From Microbulbifer sp. VAAF005 (GTDB lineage Bacteria; Pseudomonadota; Gammaproteobacteria; Pseudomonadales; Cellvibrionaceae): DNA of 64,000 nt. The stretch spans positions 2,153,001 through 2,217,000 of the forward strand of contig NZ_CP120233.1 of assembly GCF_030012985.1 (NCBI RefSeq). Direction: 5' to 3'. Below, one piece after another: positions 36,538-45,908 of this stretch. The notes beneath the pieces were generated by a model. It was not told the DNA's origin. It ran no database searches and saw nothing but the letters and a program-made list of their open reading frames with translations. The translations under genes and the position numbers were made by a program. The stretch's first letter is position 1. The number at the start of each line of letters is the position of its first letter.

Positions 36538-37719
36538 TTAACGCCCTTTAACCAAATAAGCGATGGCTCGATCCAATCCCTCCAGGGTCATCGGATACAT
36601 ATGCCCGTCCACCAGTCTCTGGGTCATACCGATACTGGGAGTATATTGCCAGTACTCCTCTCCTACAGGATTCAACCAGATCAGGTTACTGTAGGTATCG
36701 GTAACACGCTCCATCCAGGCCGCACCGGGCTCTTCATTCATATGTTCGACACTGCCGAAACGACTGGTAATTTCGTAGGGCGCCATAGACGCATCGCCGA
36801 CAAAAATTACTTTGTAGTCCTTGCCATAGGTGCGCAGTATTTCCAGCAGCGAGGTATTTTCGCTATAGCGCCGCTGGTTGTCTTTCCACACATGTTCGTA
36901 AACAAAATTGTGGAAATAAAAATATTCGAGATGCTTGAACTCGGAACGACAGGCGGAGAACAGTTCTTCACAGACGCGCACATAGGGGTCCATAGAGCCC
37001 CCTACATCGAAGAAGATCAGCACCTTAATCGCATTATGTCGCTCCGGCACCATTTGAATATCCAGTAACCCGGCGTTGCGTGCAGTAGAGGAAATGGTGT
37101 TATCCAGATCCAGTTCCTCTGCGGCACCGGTGCGGGCAAATTTGCGCAGCTTGCGCAGAGCCACCTGGATATTACGGGTGCCCAGACTGATGCTGTCATC
37201 CAGATTTTTAAACTGGCGCTTCTCCCATACCTTTGACGCCGAGCGATTGCGCCCCTTACCGCCCACACGGATACCACCGGGATGATAACCGCTATTGCCA
37301 AACGGGCTGGTGCCGCCAGTCCCAATCCAGCGATTACCACCGCTGTGACGCTTCTTCTGCTCCTCTAAACGCTTTTTAAATTCCTCCAGTAGTTTTTCCA
37401 AGCCACCGAGGCTTTGCACCTGGGCCTTTTCCTCTTCGCTCAGCTGCTTCATAAATTCTGCACGCAGCCAGTCCTCGGGAATCAATTGCTCGACAATGTC
37501 GTCGAGGGTCTCAAGGTCCTTAAAATAGGCGTCGAAAGCGCGATCAAATTTATCGAAGTGCTTCTCGTCCTTGACGAGGCAAACGCGGGCAAGGAAGTAA
37601 AATTCCTCAAGGTCGGCAAACACCAGGCGCTGCTGTAATGCCTCAAGCAGGGCCAGCAGTTCGGTGATGGTTACCGGTAATTTATAGCGGCGTAAATTCT
37701 GGAAAAAGCCAATCAGCAT
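36538..37719 (-). CDS. CoxE-like von Willebrand factor A protein
   Basis: 393 residues. The N-terminal part (LIGFFQNLRRYKLPVTITELLALLEAL) is the family start of the vWA/CoxE-like proteins paired with MoxR ATPases. A charged middle (about 110-190) includes a Gly-rich patch. The C-terminal vWA domain has the MIDAS sequence IFFDVGGSMDPYVR and later VFVGDASMAPYE. It likely works with the MoxR ATPase 100 bp upstream as a chaperone-like pair that activates metalloenzymes or other client proteins. No client gene is recognisable next to them. Confidence 0.88.
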   Translation of the reverse strand: MLIGFFQNLRRYKLPVTITELLALLEALQQRLVFADLEEFYFLARVCLVKDEKHFDKFDRAFDAYFKDLETLDDIVEQLIPEDWLRAEFMKQLSEEEKAQVQSLGGLEKLLEEFKKRLEEQKKRHSGGNRWIGTGGTSPFGNSGYHPGGIRVGGKGRNRSASKVWEKRQFKNLDDSISLGTRNIQVALRKLRKFARTGAAEELDLDNTISSTARNAGLLDIQMVPERHNAIKVLIFFDVGGSMDPYVRVCEELFSACRSEFKHLEYFYFHNFVYEHVWKDNQRRYSENTSLLEILRTYGKDYKVIFVGDASMAPYEITSRFGSVEHMNEEPGAAWMERVTDTYSNLIWLNPVGEEYWQYTPSIGMTQRLVDGHMYPMTLEGLDRAIAYLVKGR

Positions 37720-37819
37720 AATAATTCGCAGTCAGCACAGGGAAAAAATAACACCCGGTTAAACCGGGCCGAAATCACCGAGGACAACCTAAGCCCTCGG
37801 TGACATTAACCAACACAGT

Positions 37820-38665
37820 TTAGCGATTATCGCGACGGGCCATAAACGCCAGGCGCTCCAGCATATGGACATCCTGCTCGTTTTTCAGCAGGGCACCATA
37901 GAGCGGCGGAATGGCATTGCTGCTATCGCTGTTTTTCAAGATCTCCTCGGGAATATCATCAGCCATCAACAGCTTGAGCCAATCGATCAGTTCGGAGGTC
38001 GAAGGCTTTTTCTTCAGACCTGGAACCTCGCGCAGCTGGAAGAAAATATCCATTGCCTCGGCCACCAGCTGCCCTTTGATCCCTGGGTAGTGCACATCGA
38101 CAATTTTGCGCATGGTGTCACGATCGGGGAAGCTGATGTAATGGAAAAAGCAACGGCGTAAAAAGGCGTCCGGCAACTCTTTCTCATTATTGGAAGTGAT
38201 AATTACGATGGGGCGCTGCTTGGCCTTGATGGTTTCGCCAGTCTCATAGACAAAGAACTCCATGCGATCCAGTTCAACCAGCAGGTCGTTGGGGAATTCG
38301 ATATCCGCTTTATCGATTTCATCAATCAGCAGCACCACACGCTCATCCGCCGCAAAGGCCTCCCAAAGCTTACCGCGCTTAATGTAGTTGCCAATATCGT
38401 GAACCTTATCCACCCCCAGTTGGGAGTCCCGCAGGCGGGATACCGCGTCGTACTCGTACAGGCCCTGCTGGGCTTTGGTGGTGGATTTAATATGCCACTG
38501 GATCAGCTTTAGTCCAAGGCTCTCTGCTACCTGCTCGGCGAGCAGTGTTTTGCCGGTGCCGGGCTCACCCTTGATCAATAGTGGGCGCTGCAGGGTAACG
38601 GCCGCATTCACCGCCATCTGCAAGTCTTCGGTCGCTACATAGCTTTCGGTACCGGTAAACTTCAT
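37820..38665 (-). CDS. MoxR-family AAA+ ATPase
   Basis: 281 residues from the ATG at 38665 (MKFTGTESYVATEDL, the usual family start); the longer frame upstream is not family-like. Walker A GEPGTGKTLLAEQ, Walker B VVLLIDEIDKADIEFPND, sensor 1 in PIVIITSNNEKELPD, and Arg finger region LPDAFLRRCFFHYISFPD are complete. The C-terminal lid contains TSELIDWLKLL. It is the energy partner of the vWA protein encoded just downstream on the same strand. Confidence 0.93.
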   Translation of the reverse strand: MKFTGTESYVATEDLQMAVNAAVTLQRPLLIKGEPGTGKTLLAEQVAESLGLKLIQWHIKSTTKAQQGLYEYDAVSRLRDSQLGVDKVHDIGNYIKRGKLWEAFAADERVVLLIDEIDKADIEFPNDLLVELDRMEFFVYETGETIKAKQRPIVIITSNNEKELPDAFLRRCFFHYISFPDRDTMRKIVDVHYPGIKGQLVAEAMDIFFQLREVPGLKKKPSTSELIDWLKLLMADDIPEEILKNSDSSNAIPPLYGALLKNEQDVHMLERLAFMARRDNR

Positions 38666-38837
38666 AACTGCTCCAATCCTGTCGTCGAGGCTAACTATCT
38701 CTTTTAGCGAATGATAATTGAACAACAGGTTGGGGGCGAGGCGGTAACGCTCAATTTGGATGACCAGCTTGCGCTGGGGAAATTTGCCAGTCCCGCAGGG
38801 CGAGTCTTGAAAGCCCGCGTGGGCTTTCCGAAGCAGC

Positions 38838-39518
38838 CTAGGCCATCTGGGTACTGCGGCGGTGTACAACCTGGCGACCTTTGCCGGTGATATACCAGCG
38901 GATACCCAGGTGACTGTGAATTTTCCCGACCATCTCCAGCACCAGCAAGCTGTTCAAGGCGCGAGCTATAGAATTGGTCTCCATACCGCTGTCCTGCACC
39001 ATGCCGGAAAGAGACCGAAATACACACTCCCCGGTATTTAACAAATGCAGTACCTGTAGAGCATTGTCATCCAATTTACGGATCTGATTGAAATCGATGG
39101 TCGGCCCCTGCTCGGGATCGCCCTCAATTTCATGCTCCAATAGGGGCATCATTTCCAACTGCATGGTGCGCAGTTCCTGCTCCATATTCTCTACTCGGGC
39201 GCGGGCAATACTGGCGTCGCGCAACTGGCGCCGTGCGGCGTTAAACACGAACATACGGGACGCAATTGCAGCGAGCAGGCAGTAACCGGTAAAAATCAAT
39301 AAACGCGAGGGGTCACCCTGGATTTCTATCAACAAGTCACTCTGGGTGAATTTAAGGAATATCGGCACCATCAAGGCGCCACACAGCCCCATAATCAGGC
39401 AACGTGCGAGCCCCGCTGGATCTTCTTCGGTAAACAGCATTTGATAGTAATTGACCAACCCACCCAAAATGCCCGAAACCAGCATTACTGCAGTCAATAT
39501 AAGCAGGTGATCGAGCAT
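38838..39518 (-). CDS. Three-TM membrane protein with C-terminal winged-helix-like domain
   Basis: 226 residues. Three hydrophobic segments (about 5-25, 38-57, 72-92) resemble the YEATS-associated three-TM module. A coiled-coil linker (about 98-125, RDASIARARVENMEQELRTMQLEM) connects to a C-terminal domain (about 145-220). That domain reads LDDNALQVLHLLNTGE, then IARALNSLLVLEMVGKI and WYITGKGRQVV, a winged-helix pattern. It could be a membrane-bound transcription regulator or signalling adaptor. It lies 172 bp upstream of the MoxR gene on the same strand and may belong with it. Function unknown. Confidence 0.7.
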   Translation of the reverse strand: MLDHLLILTAVMLVSGILGGLVNYYQMLFTEEDPAGLARCLIMGLCGALMVPIFLKFTQSDLLIEIQGDPSRLLIFTGYCLLAAIASRMFVFNAARRQLRDASIARARVENMEQELRTMQLEMMPLLEHEIEGDPEQGPTIDFNQIRKLDDNALQVLHLLNTGECVFRSLSGMVQDSGMETNSIARALNSLLVLEMVGKIHSHLGIRWYITGKGRQVVHRRSTQMA

Positions 39519-39932
39519 CAGTATTCCTCAGCCATTCGGCTCTCACTGCCAATCCGGGCAAGTGGGTATTGAACTGAATATTTCACTCTATTCACGACTG
39601 CCCTTGCCCTCTTCCCCTGTTAGGTGCGAGGTATTTCCCACATGCAGGATACAGCCGCTCTTGTTATTACTGGATACCTGGCAGAAAAGTGACACGGCTT
39701 TTACATTGTTTTGCATTGCGCCACAGCGGGAACCAGCTTAATAGATATAGCAGCTGTCATTGACTGGGGTTGTCGGTCTAAAGGGTTTTAGCGCCTTTGA
39801 TACGAGCAACCGAGTGAAGGCCTGGATATAGGCGTCGAGGAGGGACGATGGCTGCGCAGGTGAATTAAAGTGCAACAAAAAATACTGGGTGAATGGCTAC
39901 CCTGCCCTCAGGCATGACAGCCATGTCTTGGG
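39519..39932. other. Intergenic region, no gene seen
   Basis: 414 bp between two minus-strand genes. It should contain the promoter of the three-TM protein gene. No open frame, RNA gene or repeat was recognised. Confidence 0.5.
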
Positions 39933-40313
39933 TTATTGTTCGTTAAAGTAGGGATCTTCATCAAAGCGACGACGCCTGTCCCGACGAAATCTCATCAGCA
40001 AGCTGACAATCCCCCAAACAACCATGATCGCCAGGGCTCCACCCGAAGCGAATATCAAATTGGTAGTGACCTCTGGCGCCGCTCCATTTTCTTCAAACAG
40101 CGTTTGATAAACAAATAGCGGCAACACCGGCACAGCAACTGACTCCGCTACAGAGGTCTTTGCCGGCGCCAACAACACTGCCGCAGCCACTAAGAGTAGA
40201 GTCTGGCGCACCCAACTCCAGCGCCAATTGCGCATAAACCACCAGCCCGCCAACAGCATAACCAGTGTTGAAGCGGCGTATACCATCCAGGCAAATTGGA
40301 AATCTTCTGTCAT
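39933..40313 (-). CDS. Hypothetical two- or three-TM membrane protein
   Basis: 126 residues with a first membrane helix near 7-27 (MVYAASTLVMLLAGWWFM), a second near 36-50 (LLLVAAAVLLAPA), a periplasmic stretch, and a third near 88-105 (GGALAIMVVWGIVSLLM). The cytoplasmic tail is very basic then acidic (RFRRDRRRRFDEDPYFNEQ). I do not recognise a named family. The layout is gene-like and codon use resembles the neighbours. Confidence 0.65.
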   Translation of the reverse strand: MTEDFQFAWMVYAASTLVMLLAGWWFMRNWRWSWVRQTLLLVAAAVLLAPAKTSVAESVAVPVLPLFVYQTLFEENGAAPEVTTNLIFASGGALAIMVVWGIVSLLMRFRRDRRRRFDEDPYFNEQ

Positions 40314-40460
40314 TCTCTCACTCTACTTTCTGGCACACCGATTTAATATCGGGCAAATATGCCAGGGTCCTTTACATCGTCACTCGCTCGGAACCGGCAT
40401 ATTTACGCCGCTTCGCAGACAAGCACTGCCAGCCATAAATCGATCCGAAGAATGATTTGA

Positions 40461-40723
40461 GGAGCCTCTGAGTAACTCTGTGATGCCTCTGGCATGCAGA
40501 GCGGTTCACAATCAAGGCGCGGCTTCGCAGGAATGTCTAGACCTTTCAAGAAGTCGCAACGCGGAGTGTGAATCGCTCCGAATGCCCCGAAGGGCGGGCC
40601 TTGAAGGCCGCATCTGCTGCGTTGCAGCTCTTGCAAAGGGCTACGGCCATTCGCGGCGAGCTGCGCCTAACATCTGCAGCCTTCAAGACCCGCAGAGGCA
40701 TTACGGAGTTATTCAGAGGCTCC
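40461..40723. mobile_element. 263-bp MITE-like element with IS5-type ends
   Basis: Bounded by a 31-bp inverted repeat with 28 matches. The right end read inward begins GGAGCCTCTGAATAACTCCG and the left end differs at three positions. The first 20 bases match the left end of the IS5 element at 8357 at 18 of 20 positions. Flanking tetramers are TTGA and TTAA, near the YTAR target rule. Inside are two more inverted repeats, 40498-40510 with 40567-40579, and 40594-40630 with 40659-40692, so each strand folds into a forked hairpin. It carries no protein gene. Confidence 0.8.
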
Positions 40724-40776
40724 TTAATTATGCGCAATATTCAAAGGCGTTCACAGGTCGCAGTTCCCGTTTGCGA

Positions 40777-41226
40777 TCAACCTTGTTCAACCCAAGAGAC
40801 AATATGATCCTCCATATCGTCTGGATGAACCGACTCTTCACTGACAACGCGCCCACGCACCGATATCCCCGCCCGATGCACGGATTCCGGGTCCCCCGAC
40901 ACCAATGGGTGCCAGTCCGCAAGAGGGCGCCCTTCCGCAAGACTGCGGTATGCGCAGGTGAGCGGCAACCAATCGAATTCGGCAATATCCTCTATACGCA
41001 ACTGAATGCATCCGGGAACATGGGCTTTGCGCTGGCTGTACTTGCTGCATTGGCAGGAATGGGTATCCAACAGGCGGCAGGCCACATTAGTGAGGTAGAC
41101 CTCACCCGTATCCTCATCCTCCAAGCTGTGCAGACAGCAGCGACCACAACCGTCACAAAGCTGCTCCCATTCGGACCGACTCATTTGATCCAGCGTTTTC
41201 CGCCGCCAAAAAGGCTCCTGTGCCAT
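40777..41226 (-). CDS. ycgN: YcgN-like (UPF0260) cysteine-cluster protein
   Basis: 149-residue cytosolic protein of the YkgJ/YcgN cysteine-cluster family. The [15 protein letters not shown] motif and later cysteines ([32 protein letters not shown]) would bind an Fe-S cluster or zinc. The start [24 protein letters not shown] is typical of YcgN. Biochemical role is unknown. It ends the rnd-ycgL-ycgN run, 10 bp after ycgL. Confidence 0.93.
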   Translation of the reverse strand: MAQEPFWRRKTLDQMSRSEWEQLCDGCGRCCLHSLEDEDTGEVYLTNVACRLLDTHSCQCSKYSQRKAHVPGCIQLRIEDIAEFDWLPLTCAYRSLAEGRPLADWHPLVSGDPESVHRAGISVRGRVVSEESVHPDDMEDHIVSWVEQG

Positions 41227-41236
41227 TTAGCTCGAC

Positions 41237-41524
41237 TCAGCGTTGCAACTTGCTGTTCTTCAGCGCGATTTCACTCATTTCGGAATCGGCTATTGGCGGC
41301 ATCTGCAAGTAATAGCCGCGAGTGCGCACCTCTTTGAGCAGCTTGTCCGCCTCTGCACGGGCCAGCTTTTTGTCCGGCGTCACCAACATCGTAGTGACAT
41401 GCTGCGGCTTGCCGAAAAGCTCCAGTAGATTTTTGGGAACCCTGGCAGTGCCCTCGCGCTTATCCACGTACAGATACATCTCGTATTTATTTGGACTGCG
41501 ATAAATATCGCATAAAACTTTCAC
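41237..41524 (-). CDS. ycgL: YcgL-domain protein
   Basis: 95-residue protein with the complete YcgL domain: KVLCDIYRSPNKYEMYLYVDKREGTARVP at the start and RGYYLQMPP near the end. Its start overlaps the rnd stop by 4 bp (ATGA), a translational coupling common in gammaproteobacteria. Function is unknown, though the steady link with rnd suggests a role near RNA metabolism. Confidence 0.93.
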   Translation of the reverse strand: MKVLCDIYRSPNKYEMYLYVDKREGTARVPKNLLELFGKPQHVTTMLVTPDKKLARAEADKLLKEVRTRGYYLQMPPIADSEMSEIALKNSKLQR

Positions 41525-42651
41525 TTCAATTCCTCTTTACGCAATTGTTTCAGAGCTTCGAGCAAAGGGTGGCCAATCACATCGGCCCGCCACCCTCTGA
41601 GCCGACCCTCTAACTCGGGTCGACGGGCCTGGACCAAGGCTTCCAGCTCTTTTTTGCGAATTAATATTTCGGCAGGCAACCCGGCCCGCTCGGCAATAGA
41701 CACCATCTCAAGTCGCAGTTGCTTGAGGATCTCTCCCTGCTGCCGGTTGAGGGGCTGCTGCATTCGCGCAGGTGGATCGCTTCTCTCGCAGGCTTGGGCA
41801 ACGATTTTTAACAGGGCCTCGCCATGCTCACGCAGAGCTCTCCCTTCCATACCCAGTTGGCTCAAGGCACCTCTATGCCGAGGCAACTGTTGGGCCAGTC
41901 CGAGACAGATATTCTCTTTTAACAGGTGATTGCGCGGCATATTCAGCGCCCTGGCCTGCTTTTCGCGCCAGGCACACACATCCTGTAACACTGCCAGTTG
42001 TTTACTGCGCAGGCGCCAGGCACCTTTCACTTTTTGGTAGTAAATCTCAGGCGGGTTCGGGTTTCGAGCCGTGACCACCAATGATGCACAGTCTTCCTGC
42101 AACCACTCCAGGCGCCCCTTCCCATTGAGGTCCTTTACCAGTACGCCGAAGAGTACCGGCAACCAAGCGACATCGAGGGCGGCATAGGTTTTTTGTGCAT
42201 CGCTGAGAGGTCTCTGCAGCCAGTCCGAGCGGGTTTCACTCTTGGGCAATTCAATATGCAGTAGCTGGTTAACTGTCGCCGCATAACCCAAGCCCGCTCC
42301 CATACCACAGATTGCAGCGGCAATTTGGGTATCAAAAATGGGCTCGGGAATCACCCCCAGCAAGCGCTCCAGGGTTTCCAGGTCCTCACTACAGCTGTGC
42401 ATGATTTTAGTGACAGCGGTATCGAGCAAGAGGTCGCGAAGCGGCTGTAACTCCTCAATCGCCAAATTGTCGATCAGGTAGCAGTGTTTTCCATCACCTA
42501 CCTGGACCAGCGCCGGTTGGGGATAAAAAGTACGGCTGCGCATAAACTCGGTATCCAGGGCTACCGCACTCTGCTTGCGCCAATCTGCACACAACTCTAC
42601 CAGCTGCTCGTAACTGTCGACCCAGCGTGGAGTGGTATCTATTTCTGTCAT
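41521..42651 (-). CDS. rnd: Ribonuclease D
   Basis: 3'-5' exoribonuclease for tRNA maturation. About 376 residues. The DEDD exonuclease core shows SAVALDTEFMRSRTFYPQPALVQVGD, then HSCSEDLETLERLLG and GYAATVNQLLHIELPKSETRSDWLQRPL. YAALDVAWLP supplies the last Asp with its Tyr. Two HRDC-like domains follow. I take the ATG at 42651; an in-frame GTG at 42660 directly abuts the recR stop and is possible. Confidence 0.95.
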   Translation of the reverse strand: MTEIDTTPRWVDSYEQLVELCADWRKQSAVALDTEFMRSRTFYPQPALVQVGDGKHCYLIDNLAIEELQPLRDLLLDTAVTKIMHSCSEDLETLERLLGVIPEPIFDTQIAAAICGMGAGLGYAATVNQLLHIELPKSETRSDWLQRPLSDAQKTYAALDVAWLPVLFGVLVKDLNGKGRLEWLQEDCASLVVTARNPNPPEIYYQKVKGAWRLRSKQLAVLQDVCAWREKQARALNMPRNHLLKENICLGLAQQLPRHRGALSQLGMEGRALREHGEALLKIVAQACERSDPPARMQQPLNRQQGEILKQLRLEMVSIAERAGLPAEILIRKKELEALVQARRPELEGRLRGWRADVIGHPLLEALKQLRKEELK

Positions 42652-42660
42652 CGATATCAC

Positions 42661-43266
42661 TCAACTGCCGGAGAAAAATGCGGTTCGACTATTAAAGGCG
42701 TGGGCGAGAGTGCCGCCATCGATATACTCTAACTCTCCGCCGATGGGTACACCGTGGGCAATCCGGCTCACCGTCACCCCCTGGGCACGAGCTCTCTCCG
42801 CAATGTACTGCGCGGTAGCTTCACCTTCTACCGTAGGGTTAGTGGCGACAATAAGTTCGCGCAACTGCTCAGTAGCGAGCCTCTGCTCCAGCAAGTCGAT
42901 CCCCAGGTCCCCCGGGCCAATGCCATCGATGGGCGAGAGATGCCCATGCAGGACAAAGTAGCGACCGTGGTAATTACCGGCCTGCTCAATAGCCAGAACA
43001 TCAGCGGGCGTCTCAACCACGCACAGTGAGTCCTGCTCGCGCCGGCTATTGCTACACAATGAGCAAACGGGCTCCTCTGTGAGAGTGCGACACTGCCCAC
43101 AGCGCCCCACTTGTTCCACCGCTCGCGCCAAACTCTGGGCCAGCAGGGAGGCAGCTTCTCGGTCTTTTTCCAACAGGTACATCGCCATGCGCTGCGCGGA
43201 CTTAGGGCCCACACTGGGCAGACAGCGGAGAGCGCGGATCAGCTCTTCAATCAGGGGACTAAACAT
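42661..43266 (-). CDS. recR: Recombination protein RecR
   Basis: 201-residue DNA-gap repair clamp protein. It has the N-terminal helix-hairpin-helix ([20 protein letters not shown]), a zinc finger ([16 protein letters not shown]), a Toprim domain ([17 protein letters not shown]) and the C-terminal Walker-like segment. Length matches the family. It follows ybaB by 30 bp in the conserved dnaX-ybaB-recR order. Confidence 0.97.
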   Translation of the reverse strand: MFSPLIEELIRALRCLPSVGPKSAQRMAMYLLEKDREAASLLAQSLARAVEQVGRCGQCRTLTEEPVCSLCSNSRREQDSLCVVETPADVLAIEQAGNYHGRYFVLHGHLSPIDGIGPGDLGIDLLEQRLATEQLRELIVATNPTVEGEATAQYIAERARAQGVTVSRIAHGVPIGGELEYIDGGTLAHAFNSRTAFFSGS

Positions 43267-43296
43267 ACAAACTCAAAACCAGTGGATGGCCACTTC

Positions 43297-43641
43297 TTAA
43301 AAGGGGAACTTAAAGCCTTCAGGCAAATTGATACCTGAAGTCAGGTCTCCCATCCCCTGCTTTTGCAGTTCCTGTGTTTTTTCCTCTACACGGCGCACAG
43401 CGTCGTTGACCGCAGCGGCCAGCAGGTCTTCCAGCATTTCCTTCTCTTCAGTCATTAGAGAGGGATCAATTTCTACCGATGTCACATCGTGGCGACCATT
43501 CATCGTCACCTTGACCATCCCCGCACCAGCTTCACCACAGATGCGAAGCTCGGTCAGGTCCTTCTGCATCTTCTGCATTTTTTCCTGCATATCGGCCTGC
43601 ATTTTCTGGGCCTGCTGCATCAAATCGCCCAAACCTTTCAT
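43297..43641 (-). CDS. ybaB: YbaB/EbfC nucleoid-associated protein
   Basis: 114-residue DNA-binding protein. The N-terminal helix [26 protein letters not shown] and the core [27 protein letters not shown] match YbaB. It binds DNA as a dimer and sits between dnaX (55 bp away) and recR as in most gammaproteobacteria. Confidence 0.96.
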   Translation of the reverse strand: MKGLGDLMQQAQKMQADMQEKMQKMQKDLTELRICGEAGAGMVKVTMNGRHDVTSVEIDPSLMTEEKEMLEDLLAAAVNDAVRRVEEKTQELQKQGMGDLTSGINLPEGFKFPF

Positions 43642-43696
43642 AGGTAACCTCTATCTTGTGCATGTGGCCCCGGAATAAACCGGGCCCTAATTGTCA

Positions 43697-45673
43697 TTAA
43701 TCTTCTACTACTAGTGATTCTACGGAGCCCGGCACCAGTTCAGCACTCAATTCTGCCTGTAATTCTTGAACCAGTGGGTCAGCGACCAGCGCATCCTGGG
43801 CAGCTTCTAGCCGCGCTTGGCGGGTAGCTGCGACTAATCGGGCGGGGGTACTCCCATGTACCTGCCCTACTTGTATCTGCGCCACGACAGGCTGCTGGAA
43901 GAAGTCAGCCAGAGAGTCCCCCAGGCGCCGCTGGTGAACTTCGTCATAGAGACTGCTGTAGGATTCATCCAGGGTGAACGAGAGTATATTGTCCTGCCTG
44001 CCCACCATCTCCAAGTGCTGGGCAATGGAGTGCAAAATACCGGTAATACCCAGCTGTCCATACATTACCGGCCAACTGCCAGGCGTTAATGCTTCCAAAC
44101 GCCCTTTTGGCACTGCCTGACTGCGGCTTTCTACCGGGGCCTCCCGCGAGGTATTCACCGTGTTTTGTGGTGCTGGTTGCTGTGGTGCCGGCGCCGACTC
44201 CACTTCCGCAACTCGCTGGCGAAGCTCGGCCAGGACATCTTTACGCTGGGGACGCTCTTCTGCCACCCCCTGGACAGGGGGCGGGCTTGTAATTTGCTCC
44301 GGCTGAGCCTCCGTCGTTGACTCACTGATCATTTCAGTTGGGGCTGCCGGCTCTGCCTCTCGCTGCTCTATCTGATGTTTAAACGGCTGCAGGCCTTCCA
44401 CTGCCTGCGAGGGAGTTAGATCAACCGCTGTAACAGCCTGCGGCTGTGCCGCTTCAGGCTTTTTTGCCGGGCTGACCTCCGGTACTTCTGGTGCTACAAG
44501 AGCCTGTAGTTGTAGCGCTTCCGGAGTCGGTGCTGGTGAAACGGGTTCGGAAGCCGATGGCAGTGGCGAACGGGGAATATCCGCAACACCCTGGGGACGG
44601 AAAGCCAACATCCGCAGCAGAGCCATTTCAAAGCCACTGCGCTGATCCGGGGCCAAGGGCAGGTCACGCCGGGCCAGCAGAGCCATCTGGTAATACAGCT
44701 GCACATTTTCCGGGGCGATACGCCCAGCTAAATTTCTCAGTCGCTCACCATCACCCAGGGAATTATCGATAGATTGAGGCAGCACCTGAGCCACTGCGAT
44801 ACGGTGCAGGTTATCGGCAAGTTCTGCCAGCGCTGCACTGTAATCAGGGGCCTGCTGAGACAACTCAGCAACTGTGGCAAATAAAGCCTGTGCGTCCTCT
44901 TCAGACAAGGCTTGCAGCAGCTTCCACACCAAACCGGTATCGATACTGCCCAGCATACCGCGCACCTCCGCCTCGGTAATTTGCCCCCCACCAAATGCGA
45001 TGGCCTGGTCAGTAAGACTCATCCCATCACGCATACTGCCATCTGCCGCACGACCGAGATGCCACAGGGCGCCTTCTTCAAATGGAACCTGTTCCTGCTC
45101 CAACACAAACTTCAAGTGCCCCACAACCCGCTCGGGGCTCATATTCTTCAGCTTGAACTGAAGACAGCGGGACAGCACGGTAACCGGCAACTTCTGCGGA
45201 TCAGTCGTTGCCAGTAGAAACTTTACATGGGGAGGCGGTTCTTCGAGGGTTTTTAACAGCGCGTTAAACGAGCTGTTCGACAACATATGGACTTCGTCGA
45301 TCAGGTAAACCTTGAAGCGACCCCGGGTCGGTGCGTACTGCACGTTCTCAAGCAGTTCACGAGTATCTTCGACCTTGGTGCGCGAGGCTGCATCCACTTC
45401 GATCAAGTCGACAAAACGGCCATCTGCAATCTCATTGCAAGTGTGGCATTGGCCACAGGGTTCAGAACTGACCCCCTCTTCACAATTCAGGCACTTGGCC
45501 AGGATTCGTGCGATCGTGGTTTTACCCACACCACGGGTACCGGCAAAGAGGTAGGCGTGGTGCAAGCGACCATTATCCAGAGCGTTGATCAACGCCTGGA
45601 GAACATGCTCCTGTCCCACCATCTCGCGAAACAGCTTCGGCCGCCACTTCCGTGCCAGTACTTGATAACTCAT
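43697..45673 (-). CDS. dnaX: DNA polymerase III subunits tau and gamma
   Basis: Clamp-loader ATPase; full-length tau is 658 residues. The start MSYQVLARKWRPKLFREMVGQEHV is canonical. Walker A GTRGVGKTT, the zinc-binding set CLNCEEGVSSEPCGQCHTCNE, Walker B YLIDEVHMLS and the sensor region are intact. A Pro/Glu-rich linker (about 365-510) separates the AAA+ part from the C-terminal DnaE/DnaB-binding domains. A frameshift signal at codons 403-405 should also give a gamma-type product of about 406 residues. First gene of the dnaX-ybaB-recR run, divergent from the sigma factor gene. Confidence 0.97.
   Translation of the reverse strand: MSYQVLARKWRPKLFREMVGQEHVLQALINALDNGRLHHAYLFAGTRGVGKTTIARILAKCLNCEEGVSSEPCGQCHTCNEIADGRFVDLIEVDAASRTKVEDTRELLENVQYAPTRGRFKVYLIDEVHMLSNSSFNALLKTLEEPPPHVKFLLATTDPQKLPVTVLSRCLQFKLKNMSPERVVGHLKFVLEQEQVPFEEGALWHLGRAADGSMRDGMSLTDQAIAFGGGQITEAEVRGMLGSIDTGLVWKLLQALSEEDAQALFATVAELSQQAPDYSAALAELADNLHRIAVAQVLPQSIDNSLGDGERLRNLAGRIAPENVQLYYQMALLARRDLPLAPDQRSGFEMALLRMLAFRPQGVADIPRSPLPSASEPVSPAPTPEALQLQALVAPEVPEVSPAKKPEAAQPQAVTAVDLTPSQAVEGLQPFKHQIEQREAEPAAPTEMISESTTEAQPEQITSPPPVQGVAEERPQRKDVLAELRQRVAEVESAPAPQQPAPQNTVNTSREAPVESRSQAVPKGRLEALTPGSWPVMYGQLGITGILHSIAQHLEMVGRQDNILSFTLDESYSSLYDEVHQRRLGDSLADFFQQPVVAQIQVGQVHGSTPARLVAATRQARLEAAQDALVADPLVQELQAELSAELVPGSVESLVVED
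44459..44465 (-). promoter_or_regulatory. Programmed -1 frameshift site in dnaX
   Basis: The codons GCA AAA AAG (residues 403-405) hold the heptamer A AAA AAG in the slip phase. After a -1 slip the next codons are GCC TGA, so translation stops one residue later. GGAGG lies 10 nt upstream as a Shine-Dalgarno-like stimulator, and GCGGC-ACA-GCCGC (or CAGCC-GCA-GGCTG) can form a hairpin a few bases downstream. This is the same three-part arrangement as E. coli dnaX. Confidence 0.85.
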
Positions 45674-45908
45674 TCAATCTCCGGTGCTCGACACACCTCT
45701 GCAAGGTCTTATTGTCTGCGCCTGTGGCGCGGCCGCCATTATACCGGCATCCACCGCCAGGCATAGAGAATCGGAGAGTGTGACCAGTCAAGTTCGATCG
45801 TACCTCTCGTAGCGAAACCAATGCTTGTGATATAACTGTGCGCCAGCTCGCACTAAGAACAATCAGTCCATAACTACAGCGAGCAGGGTACGGGGATCAC
45901 GATTAGTA

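Noticed and set aside
38666..38869. N-terminal extension of the MoxR ATPase
   Set aside because: The upstream residues are not family-like and the ATG at 38665 matches the usual MoxR start.
40480..41337. 285-codon plus-strand frame over the MITE and ycgN
   Set aside because: It is antisense to ycgN and runs through the MITE inverted repeats; no protein-like content.
45674..45908. Possible SRP RNA (ffs) next to dnaX
   Set aside because: The conserved SRP core on either strand is not present in this gap.
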